From: Haloarcula ordinaria
GTDB lineage: Archaea; Halobacteriota; Halobacteria; Halobacteriales; Haloarculaceae
Reading direction: 5' to 3'
DNA length: 64,000 bases
Assembly: GCF_029338275.1 (NCBI RefSeq)
Contig: NZ_CP119789.1
Coordinates: 2,976,001-3,040,000 of the forward strand
Below the pieces are notes generated by a model. That model was not told the origin of the DNA and did no database searches. It saw only the letters and a list, made by a program, of their open reading frames with translations. Made by a program: the position numbers and the translations under genes. Below are positions 16,391 through 24,370 of the stretch, in pieces (position 1 is the stretch's first letter; every line of letters begins with the position of its first letter).

Positions 16391-18913
16391 TCAGTCGTCG
16401 TTGCTCTCGACGGGCCGCGGTCCCTGTGGGCGATCGGCGTCGAGCAGCGACCCGACCAGCCCGCGGCGTTTGAGGATGCGGTCGCGGACCACAAGCACGG
16501 AGGGGAGCACCAGCAGCGACGTGAGGAACGCGTAGGCGACGGAGGTCGCGGTGAGGATGCCGAACTGGCCGATGGCCGGGAACACCGCCAACGCGAGCAC
16601 GCCGATGCCGAAGACGGTGGTGAGCATGCTGCCCAGCAACGCGCCCCCGGTCCCCCGGACGGTGCGGTCGAGCGCCGTCACCAGGTCCTTGTCGTGTCGC
16701 TCGTCGGCAAAGCGGTGGGTGACGTGGACGGAGTAGTCGACGCCCAGTCCGATGGTGATGGCGAGCATCGTCGCCGTCAGCGCGTTGAACGGAATCTCGA
16801 GCAGTCGCATCGTCCCCGCGAGCAGCGCGACGGTGACGATGACGGGCACGATGTTGGCGATGCCCAGCGAGGGCTGGCCCTCGAGCACCCAGTAGATGAA
16901 CACGAGGAACACCGACGCGCCGGCCAGGGCGATTGCCAGCGACTGGATGGCCGACTCGAAGATGACGTCGGAGACGGCCTGGAACACGACGATAGAGCCG
17001 GTAGCGGTCGCCTCGTAGCGGAAGTCCTCGGCCACCTCACGGGCATCGGCGGCCACCTCCGCGTCGGTCGCGTCGGACTCGACGGTGTAGACGACGCGGG
17101 CGCTCCGGAAGTCGTCGTTGAGGTAGTTGAGCGTCTGGCCCCGGGCCGGCGAGTCCAGCAGATAGGCGTATATCTCGCCGAGGTTGTCGTCGGGGACGCC
17201 GTTGTCGTTCCGGTCGTTGGCCTCGACGAGCGCGCGGAACTCAGGGTCACGCGCCGCCTGGTCCTGGATGACGGTGACGATGGACGTCGCCGAGGCGCGC
17301 CCGTCCTCGCGGACGAAGGAGTCGGGCGGGTCGTCGCCCGCGCGATACAGCTGTTCGAGGGCGTAGTCCTTCTTCATCGGCCCCTGGACGTAGACAGTCG
17401 CCTGGCTGTCCTGTGTCGTCGCGAACTTGTCCTCGAGGAAGTTCAGGTTCCCCGTGACGGTGTAGTCGTTGGGTCGGAACGGCTCCGGTAGCGAGTCGAT
17501 GAACTCGGGGTTCTCCTCGGGCGGCAGGAAGTCCTCCTGGCTGAACGACGTCGAGACGCCGGTCGCGTAGGCGCCTGCCCCGGCCGAGACGACGACGATG
17601 CCGAGCAGGAACAGCACCGGTGCCCGGTCGGCGATGACGACCCCGCCACGGAGGACTCCGCCGAGCGCCGACGACTCGTTGGAACCGAGCGCCGACTGGC
17701 TGAAGGTCGGTATCGGGTACCGTTCGCGCAGCCGGTCGAGCTCGACCTTCGCGGCGGGCAGGAACACCCCGAAGATGAAGAAGGTGAACATGATGCCGAT
17801 GGCGGCCACGTAGCCGAAGTCCTGGATCGGCGGGAGGTCGCTTGTGACGTTCGCGAGGAAGCCGATGACCGTCGTTCCGGTGACGATGAAGAAGGCGACC
17901 AGCAGCTGGTCGGTCGTGATGCGCATCGACTGAGCGATGTCGGCCCCCTCCTCCCGTTCTTCGCGGTACCGGTTGACCGCGTGGATGCCGAAGTCGATAC
18001 CCACCGCAAGCAACAGCGGCGGGACGGCGATGAGCATCTGCGAGAAGGCGATGCCGGCCAGCCCCATGAACCCGAACGTCCAGACGATGGTCATGAACAG
18101 CGACAGCAGGCCCAGCGCCATGTCGGCCAGGTCGCGGTAGGCGAGCGAGAGGAAGATGAGGATGAACAGGACGGCGGCCGGCACCGTGAGGATGAGCGAG
18201 TCGCCGACGACGTTCGAGAACTCCTCGGCGATGATGCCCGACCCGAAGACCCTGACGGTCCCCTGGTCGACCGACGACACCGTGAACTCGGCCTGGCGCT
18301 GGATGCTCGTCAGCGGGCTCGATCCGCCCTGGCCGGACCCGCTTGAGATGCCGGCTGGTATCTCGTGGGTCACCAGCCCGATGGTCGCCGAGGCGGACGC
18401 CGACCCGCGGTTGAAGTCGTTGCTCACGAGCGAGGTGAACTGCGGGTTGGTGTCGGCGGCCTCGCGGACGGCGGCGTCTATCTCGCGCTCGGTCGCCGAC
18501 TCGACGGCTCGAATCTGGGCTTCGGTCGTCGTCGCCGACGGGTCGAGCTGCCGGGCGACGATGCCCGCGGCGCTCGACGTCGACGTCACCCGGAGGTCCT
18601 GGTGCTGTTCGAGGCGGTGCTGGGCTTCCAGCATCCGCAGTACGTGGTCCTTCGCGAGGACGTTGTTCCCCTCCTGGATGAGCTGGGTGGCACCGGTGTC
18701 GGGTGAGAACGCGGGCGAGAACTCCGTGTTGACGCGTTCGAACGCCTCCTCGGCCGGGAGACCGGTCGTGAACTGCGAGGTCCCGGCTTCCGTCGAGACG
18801 GCGCCGAGGCCCGCGCCGAACAGGACCGTCACGACGAGGAAGGTGAGGACGACCTTCCGCGAATCGTTGACGATTCGGTCGTCCGCCCAGTCGATGTACC
18901 GCTGGTAATCCAT
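16391..18913 (-). CDS. RND superfamily (MMPL/HAE3-type) exporter
   Basis: The product (840 aa) has the two-fold RND layout: a TM helix near residue 25, a large extracytoplasmic loop, five TM helices (from VVGDSLILTVPAAVLFILIF), a second TM, a second loop, and five more helices. Family motifs include LLLAVGIDFGIHAVNRYREE and its repeat ITIGLGVDYSVHVTHRF. It likely exports lipids or hydrophobic compounds using the ion gradient. I used the ATG at 18913 (MDYQRYIDWADD), one base after the stop of the upstream CARDB-like gene. These two genes and the divergent TetR gene form one locus, presumably repressed by TetR. Confidence 0.9.
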   Translation of the reverse strand: MDYQRYIDWADDRIVNDSRKVVLTFLVVTVLFGAGLGAVSTEAGTSQFTTGLPAEEAFERVNTEFSPAFSPDTGATQLIQEGNNVLAKDHVLRMLEAQHRLEQHQDLRVTSTSSAAGIVARQLDPSATTTEAQIRAVESATEREIDAAVREAADTNPQFTSLVSNDFNRGSASASATIGLVTHEIPAGISSGSGQGGSSPLTSIQRQAEFTVSSVDQGTVRVFGSGIIAEEFSNVVGDSLILTVPAAVLFILIFLSLAYRDLADMALGLLSLFMTIVWTFGFMGLAGIAFSQMLIAVPPLLLAVGIDFGIHAVNRYREEREEGADIAQSMRITTDQLLVAFFIVTGTTVIGFLANVTSDLPPIQDFGYVAAIGIMFTFFIFGVFLPAAKVELDRLRERYPIPTFSQSALGSNESSALGGVLRGGVVIADRAPVLFLLGIVVVSAGAGAYATGVSTSFSQEDFLPPEENPEFIDSLPEPFRPNDYTVTGNLNFLEDKFATTQDSQATVYVQGPMKKDYALEQLYRAGDDPPDSFVREDGRASATSIVTVIQDQAARDPEFRALVEANDRNDNGVPDDNLGEIYAYLLDSPARGQTLNYLNDDFRSARVVYTVESDATDAEVAADAREVAEDFRYEATATGSIVVFQAVSDVIFESAIQSLAIALAGASVFLVFIYWVLEGQPSLGIANIVPVIVTVALLAGTMRLLEIPFNALTATMLAITIGLGVDYSVHVTHRFADERHDKDLVTALDRTVRGTGGALLGSMLTTVFGIGVLALAVFPAIGQFGILTATSVAYAFLTSLLVLPSVLVVRDRILKRRGLVGSLLDADRPQGPRPVESNDD

Positions 18914-18914
18914 C

Positions 18915-20840
18915 TTATCTGAACCTGACGTACCCGCCGATGGCCACCACTGCGACCAGTCCGACAACCGCGATGGTCCCGAGCGGGAGCCCGCCGCCAC
19001 CGTCGCGCTCGGTCACCTCGATGGGGACGCGGTAGGTGTCGGAGATGGGCGTATCACCGTCGGGTTCCTCGTACTGGAAGTCCAGCGAGACGGGGTAGGA
19101 CTTGGCCATCGCCCCGCCGCTGGCGCTGATACCGAACCTGATGGTCGCGGACTGGCCGGGGTCGAGGCCTTGGACGAACGCCTCGTCGTCGGACACCGAG
19201 ATTGGCGAGTCGGCGAACAGCTTCGCCGAGATGTCGGTCAGGCGCTCGTTGCGGGTGTTGGTGATGGTCAGTTCGATGGTGGTCGACTGACCGGCCCCGA
19301 CTGTCGTGTTACCCACGTCGACGTCGAACTCGTCAGTGCTGGACTCGACGGCCGCGCGGAGCTCGATGGTGTCGCCCTGTTCACGCTCGCCGTCCGGCGC
19401 GCGGTAGGACGTGCTGAAGTCGAACTGCCGGGGACCGGCGTCGGCGTTATCCGAGACGTCCACGCCGAACTCGACGGTCGCGGACTCGCCGGGGTCGAGG
19501 TCACCCACGGCGTACTGGGTCTCCTGTGGGGAGAGGTTGCTGTGGTCGCTCTCCCAGTGCAACACGACGTTCTGGACGGGGCGGTCGCCGACGTTCGTCA
19601 GCGTGCCCCGGATGCGGCCGTCGGTACCGGCCTGGAGCGAGGCGTCGACGTCGCTGAGCTCGAAGGCCTGTTCGGGTGCCGGCTGCAGCCCGAGCGGAAT
19701 CGGGTCGCTGGCGGCCGAGTCACCCTCGCTGTCCTGGTAGCCGATAGTCGCCGAGAGGGCGTAGACGGTCTCTCTGGCGTCGCTACTGACGTTGGCCTCG
19801 ACGCTGACCGTTCGCTCTTCGCCGGGTTCCCAGGTCCCGATGAACTGGTTGGCCGAAGACGACCGGCCGAAGGAGACGTCGCTGCTCTCGGAGACGATGT
19901 TCACCGTGGCGAGGTTCGCCACGACCGGTCCCTCGTTACGGAACGTCACCTCGTAGGTGCCACTCGACCCGATGGGCGCGTCGCTCTGGATGTCCGTGAC
20001 GGTGAACGCCTGGGCCCGGTCGACGGTGATGCCGACAGACGACTCGGGCGAGGTCTGTCGCACGCCCTCCTCGTCGTCGAACTCGACTGCCAGGCCGAAC
20101 TCGTAGGCGTCGGGTTCGGCGTCATTGGCCGCGCCGACGCGGTAGCGGAACGTGCGCTGTTCGCCCGTGTCCCACGATTCGACGAACCGCGAGCCGGTCT
20201 CGGCGCCACCGACCGTGATATCCTGGCTCCGCGAGGTCAGCGTCACCGACGCGTCGGTGGCGGCCTCCTTCCCGGTGTTCTCGACGGTCACGGCGACCGC
20301 ACCGGTCGAGTCGACGCGGGCGTTGGAGTCGACGCTGACGACGTCGAACGTCGCCTGCTCGGAAATCTTGAGCCTGACGTCGATGGTCTCCGTGGTGCTC
20401 TGTTCGTCACGGCCGCCGTCTTCCTCTGAGATGAAGTCCGTGTACTCGTACTCCAGACGGACCGGGATGGTGTAGGTGCCCGGCTTGGCATCGTCGTCGA
20501 CCGAGATGTCGAACGGCACTTCGGTCGTCCCCTCGGGGAACGTGCCGATAGCCTGCTTGTTCGTCTGGACCGTGATGGGCGCACCCCCGGTGTTCATGTT
20601 GACCGTCAACCCACGGGCGGTCGTCACTTCGTTGTTCAGGTTGTCGTTGGTCGACCCGGAGTTGACAGTCCCGCTGTTGACCAGGACGACGTCGAGGGTC
20701 GTCTCCTCACCGGGTGCGACGGTGTTGTCGACCAGCGTCGCGTCGATGTCGGGGCTCCCTGTGACGGCAGCTAACGCCGTCCCGGAGAGGACGACCAGCG
20801 CTGCCACGGTCAGCGTCAGGGCGACCGTTCGTGTCCTCAT
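18915..20840 (-). CDS. secreted membrane-anchored CARDB/NEW3-like multidomain protein (COG1361 type)
   Basis: The product (641 aa) starts with a signal peptide (MRTRTVALTLTVAALVVLSG) and ends with one TM helix and a short basic end (LGTIAVVGLVAVVAIGGYVR). Between them are about five immunoglobulin-like beta repeats marked by GTYEVTFRNEGPV, GRIRGTLTNVGDRPV and TTIELTITNTRNE. Such proteins are found next to archaeal RND exporters and may act as an extracytoplasmic adaptor; that role is inferred from context. A GTG two codons upstream is an alternative start. It is the first gene of a two-gene operon with the exporter. Confidence 0.85.
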   Translation of the reverse strand: MRTRTVALTLTVAALVVLSGTALAAVTGSPDIDATLVDNTVAPGEETTLDVVLVNSGTVNSGSTNDNLNNEVTTARGLTVNMNTGGAPITVQTNKQAIGTFPEGTTEVPFDISVDDDAKPGTYTIPVRLEYEYTDFISEEDGGRDEQSTTETIDVRLKISEQATFDVVSVDSNARVDSTGAVAVTVENTGKEAATDASVTLTSRSQDITVGGAETGSRFVESWDTGEQRTFRYRVGAANDAEPDAYEFGLAVEFDDEEGVRQTSPESSVGITVDRAQAFTVTDIQSDAPIGSSGTYEVTFRNEGPVVANLATVNIVSESSDVSFGRSSSANQFIGTWEPGEERTVSVEANVSSDARETVYALSATIGYQDSEGDSAASDPIPLGLQPAPEQAFELSDVDASLQAGTDGRIRGTLTNVGDRPVQNVVLHWESDHSNLSPQETQYAVGDLDPGESATVEFGVDVSDNADAGPRQFDFSTSYRAPDGEREQGDTIELRAAVESSTDEFDVDVGNTTVGAGQSTTIELTITNTRNERLTDISAKLFADSPISVSDDEAFVQGLDPGQSATIRFGISASGGAMAKSYPVSLDFQYEEPDGDTPISDTYRVPIEVTERDGGGGLPLGTIAVVGLVAVVAIGGYVRFR

Positions 20841-20969
20841 ACACACACTCCGTCAATCGGTACAGCTCTCGTCGATGCCTCAGTCCTCAGTAGGGGGGTC
20901 CAGGGCGACCACGCCGACACTCCTCGTCGGTTGCGAGGCGCGAACAACCGTTCAACCATTTCTATCGAA

Positions 20970-20979
20970 CGAACGTTCG
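20970..20979. promoter_or_regulatory. palindromic operator 1 of the TetR/RND locus
   Basis: CGAACGTTCG is a perfect 10-bp palindrome, flanked by a wider GAAC...GTTC pair (20967-20970 and 20980-20983). It sits just upstream of a TATA-like GATAGAAATGG (minus strand, about 20956-20966) that would serve the CARDB/RND operon. It matches CGAAnnTTCG, as does operator 2. Confidence 0.55.
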
Positions 20980-21085
20980 GTTCAAGTATCAACGTTGTGG
21001 TTCGACCCGCCGACGGTCAGGCAGCTTGGCTAGCCCACCGGACGCGATACGGCGGGGGAATCGGAAAGAACTTTTACACCCCGAC

Positions 21086-21095
21086 CGAATATTCG
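21086..21095. promoter_or_regulatory. palindromic operator 2, overlapping the TetR promoter
   Basis: CGAATATTCG is a perfect 10-bp palindrome of the same CGAAnnTTCG form as operator 1, within CCGAATATTCGTTCGG. It lies between a TATA-like ACTTTTAC (about 21070-21077) and the TetR start codon at 21102, where a bound repressor would block initiation (autoregulation). Confidence 0.6.
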
Positions 21096-21101
21096 TTCGG
21101 G

Positions 21102-21728
21102 ATGAGAGACGGGTCCCCTTTCACCGGCGAACCGGTCGACTCGAACGAGGCGATCATGTACGCCACGTTCTGTGCGCTGCAGGAACACGGCTACGCCGGG
21201 CTCTCCATCCAGCGCATCGCCGACCAGACCGACCTCAGCAAGTCGACGTTCTATCACCACTTCGACGGCAAGGAGGACCTGCTGTTGTCGTTCGTCGAGT
21301 TCATGCTCCGGGAGTTCCACGAAATTTTCCAACTCGAGTCCACTGGCGACCCCGTCGAAGACCTCCGGACCTACGTCGCCCTGTTGCTGGGCAACCACCC
21401 GGTGATGGCCGAGGTTCCGGAGGCCGTCGAAGTGCGCTCGGCGTTCCTGGAGCTGCGTGCGCAGGCGATTCGGGACCCGAACTTCCGCGCGAAGTTCACC
21501 GAGATGGACGAGCAGTTCACGTCACAGCTCGCCGAGATCCTGGCGACCGGCATCGAGCAGGGTGTGTTCGCCGACGAGGACCCCGACCAGACCGCGAAGC
21601 TACTCCTGACCATCGCGCAGGGCATCAACTTCCAGAAGGTGACCCGGACGGACGACCCGGGCCCGTCGCTCACCGATGCTTTCGAGCAGTACATCGAACG
21701 CGAAGTCATGGTCGACCGGCGTGCGTGA
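21102..21728 (+). CDS. TetR/AcrR family transcriptional repressor
   Basis: The product (208 aa) has an N-terminal TetR helix-turn-helix: ATFCALQEHGYAGLSIQRIA followed by DQTDLSKSTFYHHFDGKEDL. The remaining 140 residues are the helical ligand-binding and dimerisation domain. The ATG at 21102 lies seven bases after palindromic operator 2. The gene is divergent from the CARDB/RND operon, and a second copy of the palindrome lies near that operon's promoter, so it probably represses both itself and the exporter until a ligand binds. Ligand unknown. Confidence 0.9.
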   Translation: MRDGSPFTGEPVDSNEAIMYATFCALQEHGYAGLSIQRIADQTDLSKSTFYHHFDGKEDLLLSFVEFMLREFHEIFQLESTGDPVEDLRTYVALLLGNHPVMAEVPEAVEVRSAFLELRAQAIRDPNFRAKFTEMDEQFTSQLAEILATGIEQGVFADEDPDQTAKLLLTIAQGINFQKVTRTDDPGPSLTDAFEQYIEREVMVDRRA

Positions 21729-21770
21729 CCGGCCGAGCCGAAAACCGAGAAGGGCCGTCGGGCGGAGGCG

Positions 21771-22028
21771 TCAGGCGTGTCGACTGTACCCCCGGCCCAG
21801 GAGGAGGCCGGCGATGTTGAGGACGACGACGCCGAGGAGGACGAACAGCGACTGCGCGTCGAGTCCGCCGTAGAGGAGCAGCGGATACGCGAGCGGCGCG
21901 AGGACGCCTGTCCAGAAGCCGACGAACCGCAGCGGGCGCAGTGCGACGGAGTGGACGAGCGAGCGGAGCGACAGGTTCTCGGTGGGGACCGGTTCAGTGG
22001 GTGATTCGAAGGGCGTGGCGCTTGACAT
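21771..22028 (-). CDS. small two-helix membrane protein
   Basis: The product is 85 aa beginning MSSATPFESPTEPVPTENLS; an in-frame ATG six codons upstream is less likely. After a polar N-terminus there are two hydrophobic helices at about residues 35-55 (FVGFWTGVLAPLAYPLLLYG) and 61-79 (SLFVLLGVVVLNIAGLLLG), then GYSRHA. The architecture is like the proteins at 1065 and 2279. It converges with tetR. No function is recognisable. Confidence 0.6.
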   Translation of the reverse strand: MSSATPFESPTEPVPTENLSLRSLVHSVALRPLRFVGFWTGVLAPLAYPLLLYGGLDAQSLFVLLGVVVLNIAGLLLGRGYSRHA

Positions 22029-22406
22029 TGGTATCCTCCTCGGCACTCAGTACGCCCCATACCCCAATATAAGCAGCAGACCGTTCCGGATAATTCGCGC
22101 TGTTTGGGTTCTTTTTCGTGCGGTCAGGTGGTTCATTACTCGTTTCACGGTTCACCGAGACGTTTTTAGACGGCGTTATACGTTTTATCGAGGGTTCTCT
22201 CGAGTTTTCGCTGTTGTCGCGATGGAACGCACGATTTGCACGTCGCGCCCAGAGCCGAGTCTCGCGACTCGCCGGTTCCGGCCCGGAGAGCGGTCTGTCA
22301 GGAAGCGTCTAAACTGTCGATGGATACGGCGAGCGAAGCGGATTCGTGACGGTGCTGCGGACGAGAAGCGGTCCCGGGTGGTGCAGTCCCCGGTCGTGTC
22401 GGTGCG
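22029..22406. other. 378-bp intergenic region without a convincing gene
   Basis: This gap is more AT-rich than its surroundings between about 22060 and 22200, with T-tracts (TTCTTTTTCG, CGTTTTTAGACG). Those could act as terminators for the + strand or promoter elements for the small membrane gene. A 64-codon frame at 22118-22312 has Arg/Ser-rich composition unlike haloarchaeal proteins and is not called. I see no repeat or RNA gene here. Confidence 0.5.
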
Positions 22407-22982
22407 TCAGTTCGGGTGGCGGTCGATTTCCTTGAACGCGGCGTCCATGTCCCGGAACTCCGAGAGCGCGTCGTCCATCTCCCGTTTCAGCGTCTCGGCG
22501 CGCTCTTTGAGCGAGGCGATGTCCTCGTGCTCGTCGAGCGACTGGGCCGTCTTCTCGGCCTCGAGCAGCGCCAGTTTGGAGGTCACTTCGAGATACTCCG
22601 CCAGGCGGTCGTCGTACCGGCGAGCGGCCAGTTGCTGGTCGATGGCGGCGACGAGGTCGTCCTTGTCGATGGGCTTGCAGAGGTAGTCGTCGAACGGCAT
22701 GTCGAGGATATCGAAGTCCGGGTCGACCGCCGTGATCATGATGACGCGCGTGTCGAGGTCGCGGTCGCGGATCTCCGCGAGCACCTCGTCGCCCGAGATG
22801 TCCGGCATCCGCCGGTCGAGCAGGATGACGTCGACGCCGTCACCGACCTTCTCGAGGGCTTCGGCCCCACCGTAGGCCGTCTCCGTCTGGTACTCGCTTC
22901 GAAGACGCAGTGCGTACACGTCGGCGACGTCCTTCTCGTCGTCCGCTACGAGCACCGTCGCGTCACTTGCTGGCTCTGACAC
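22407..22982 (-). CDS. HalX-domain response regulator
   Basis: The product (191 aa) has an N-terminal receiver: VLVADDEKDVADVYALRL, acceptor Asp in VILLDRRMPDISGDE, Thr in VIMITAVDPDFDILD, and Lys in DDYLCKPIDKDDL. The C-terminal 70 residues form a helical HalX domain (EYLEVTSKLALLEAEKTAQ, then a coiled coil). I chose the GTG at 22982 (VSEPASDATVLVADDE) because a TATA box lies 27 bp upstream; a GTG at 22997 and far-upstream codons are alternatives. The cognate kinase is unknown; the kinase at 12983 is a distant candidate. Confidence 0.88.
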   Translation of the reverse strand: MSEPASDATVLVADDEKDVADVYALRLRSEYQTETAYGGAEALEKVGDGVDVILLDRRMPDISGDEVLAEIRDRDLDTRVIMITAVDPDFDILDMPFDDYLCKPIDKDDLVAAIDQQLAARRYDDRLAEYLEVTSKLALLEAEKTAQSLDEHEDIASLKERAETLKREMDDALSEFRDMDAAFKEIDRHPN

Positions 22983-23004
22983 GCTTGCGTCTATCACTAC
23001 GTGC

Positions 23005-23013
23005 GTATATAAC
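23005..23013 (-). promoter_or_regulatory. TATA box of the HalX response-regulator gene
   Basis: On the minus strand this reads GTTATATAC. Its centre is 27 bp upstream of the GTG at 22982, which decides the start codon and implies a leaderless transcript. Confidence 0.6.
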
Positions 23014-23132
23014 AGTTCGCCGATTGGGGCACTTGCTGGCCGCTCCCACCTCGGCGGTGGCTCTGTGCACCCGCCACGGTAGGCGCGTAACGGAACTTTA
23101 AAGATTGCGTCAGGGTGAATTCTGACCAAAGA

Positions 23133-23420
23133 ATGCTCGCGCTACCGCTCCAGGTCATCGACAGCTTTCTGCTGAGATTTACCATCGGTGATTTCCTCCT
23201 GCTCGGGTTCGTGCTCGGTGCCGTCGGCATCCTGCCGACGCGCTCGCTCCGGACGCTGGGCCTGCACACCATCGCTATCGGCGTGATTCTGCTGTTGACG
23301 CCCGCGTCGGCGATGGAGCCGAACGCCGGGAGCATCCTCGCGTCCTCCTTCCAGTACAAGCTGTTCGGCCTCGTGTTGCTCGTCCTCGCGCCGGTGCTGT
23401 TCGCCGTCGGCCGGCGCTAG
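23133..23420 (+). CDS. small three-helix membrane protein
   Basis: The product is 95 aa from the ATG at 23133; a GTG at 23115 is in frame but lies too close to the TATA-like CTTTAAAG at 23096-23103. Three hydrophobic stretches are visible: DFLLLGFVLGAVGILPT, TLGLHTIAIGVILLLTPAS and QYKLFGLVLLVLAPVLFAVG. The C-terminus is GRR. The gene overlaps the convergent nadK stop by four bases. No known family is recognised. Confidence 0.65.
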   Translation: MLALPLQVIDSFLLRFTIGDFLLLGFVLGAVGILPTRSLRTLGLHTIAIGVILLLTPASAMEPNAGSILASSFQYKLFGLVLLVLAPVLFAVGRR

Positions 23421-24262
23421 CCCAGTTTGTTGAGCGCGGTGAAGAAGTCGAGCGGCGGCCCGGCCAGCCTGACCGGTTCGCTCCCGCGTGAGAGCGTGAC
23501 CCGTTCTGGCGGTGTTATCTCCTTCCTGATGCGGCCGTCACTGACGACCACGGCGCGGTCCGCGTCGCTGACGCTGACGCTCACGTCGCTGTCCGAGCCG
23601 ACGATCAGCGGCGGCATCGACGCCTCACCGGCCATCTCCGTCACGACGAGGGCGGCGACGTCGGGGTGGACCAGCGGCCCGCCCTCGCTGAGGTTGTACG
23701 CGGTCGACCCGGTGGGCGTCGAGACCAGGACCCCGTCGGCGTGACCCCAGTTGTATCGCGAGCCGTCGACAGTTATTTCGAACGTCGCGCCGCCGCCGTT
23801 CCCGCGGTGACCCGCCTGGACCACCACCTCGTTGAGCGCGGGCGATAAGTCCCAGTCCGGGCCGCTGGCGCGCAGGCGCGGCATCGCTCGGGTTCGGGCA
23901 CTCCCGGTCTTCTGGATGTGCTCGACCTCGGCGACCACCGTCTCGACCGCCTCCTCCGGCGCGATGGCGTTGAGGAAGCCCACCTCGCCCAGGTTCACGC
24001 CCATCAGCGGCGTCGACCCGGCGCCGCGCGCCGCGAAGAGAAAGGTCCCGTCGCCGCCGATGCTCACCACCAGGTCACAGGTGTCCATCGACGCCACGGG
24101 GGCGGTCGCCACGGACGGCCGCTCGTCGTGTTCGCGGAGGGCCTCGCCGGTCGTCTCGTCGACGACGACCGACGCTGACGCCTCGCCGAGGCGCTCTGCC
24201 AGTGTCGCGGCGAGCGACACCGCTCTGTCGTTGTCGCGCTGGGCGACGATACCGACACTCAT
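23417..24262 (-). CDS. nadK: NAD kinase
   Basis: The product (281 aa) phosphorylates NAD to NADP. The family signatures are intact: the GGDGT motif in LVVSIGGDGTFLFAARG, the NE motif in SPALNEVVVQ and the glycine-rich VSTPTGSTAYNLSEGGPLV. Length is normal for archaeal enzymes. The ATG at 24262 is 27 bp from a TATA box. It is divergent from the KaiC-like gene and overlaps the small membrane-protein gene at its 3' end. ATP or polyphosphate as phosphate donor cannot be told from the sequence. Confidence 0.93.
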   Translation of the reverse strand: MSVGIVAQRDNDRAVSLAATLAERLGEASASVVVDETTGEALREHDERPSVATAPVASMDTCDLVVSIGGDGTFLFAARGAGSTPLMGVNLGEVGFLNAIAPEEAVETVVAEVEHIQKTGSARTRAMPRLRASGPDWDLSPALNEVVVQAGHRGNGGGATFEITVDGSRYNWGHADGVLVSTPTGSTAYNLSEGGPLVHPDVAALVVTEMAGEASMPPLIVGSDSDVSVSVSDADRAVVVSDGRIRKEITPPERVTLSRGSEPVRLAGPPLDFFTALNKLG

Positions 24263-24284
24263 TACATCACCGTTCCGTCTCGCC

Positions 24285-24293
24285 AGTTATAAA
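24285..24293 (-). promoter_or_regulatory. TATA box of nadK
   Basis: On the minus strand this reads TTTATAACT. Its centre lies 27 bp from the nadK ATG, predicting a leaderless mRNA. Confidence 0.6.
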
Positions 24294-24370
24294 CCCTCTA
24301 CGACGGGCTTATGTTGGTCGGGACGTGAACTCGTTGCTATGGGTCGCTGGCGTGGCCGGTGGTCGGGCGG

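Noticed and set aside
22118..22312. 64-codon plus-strand frame in the 378-bp gap
   Set aside because: It has high Arg/Ser content, few acidic residues and no promoter or ribosome site, unlike haloarchaeal proteins.
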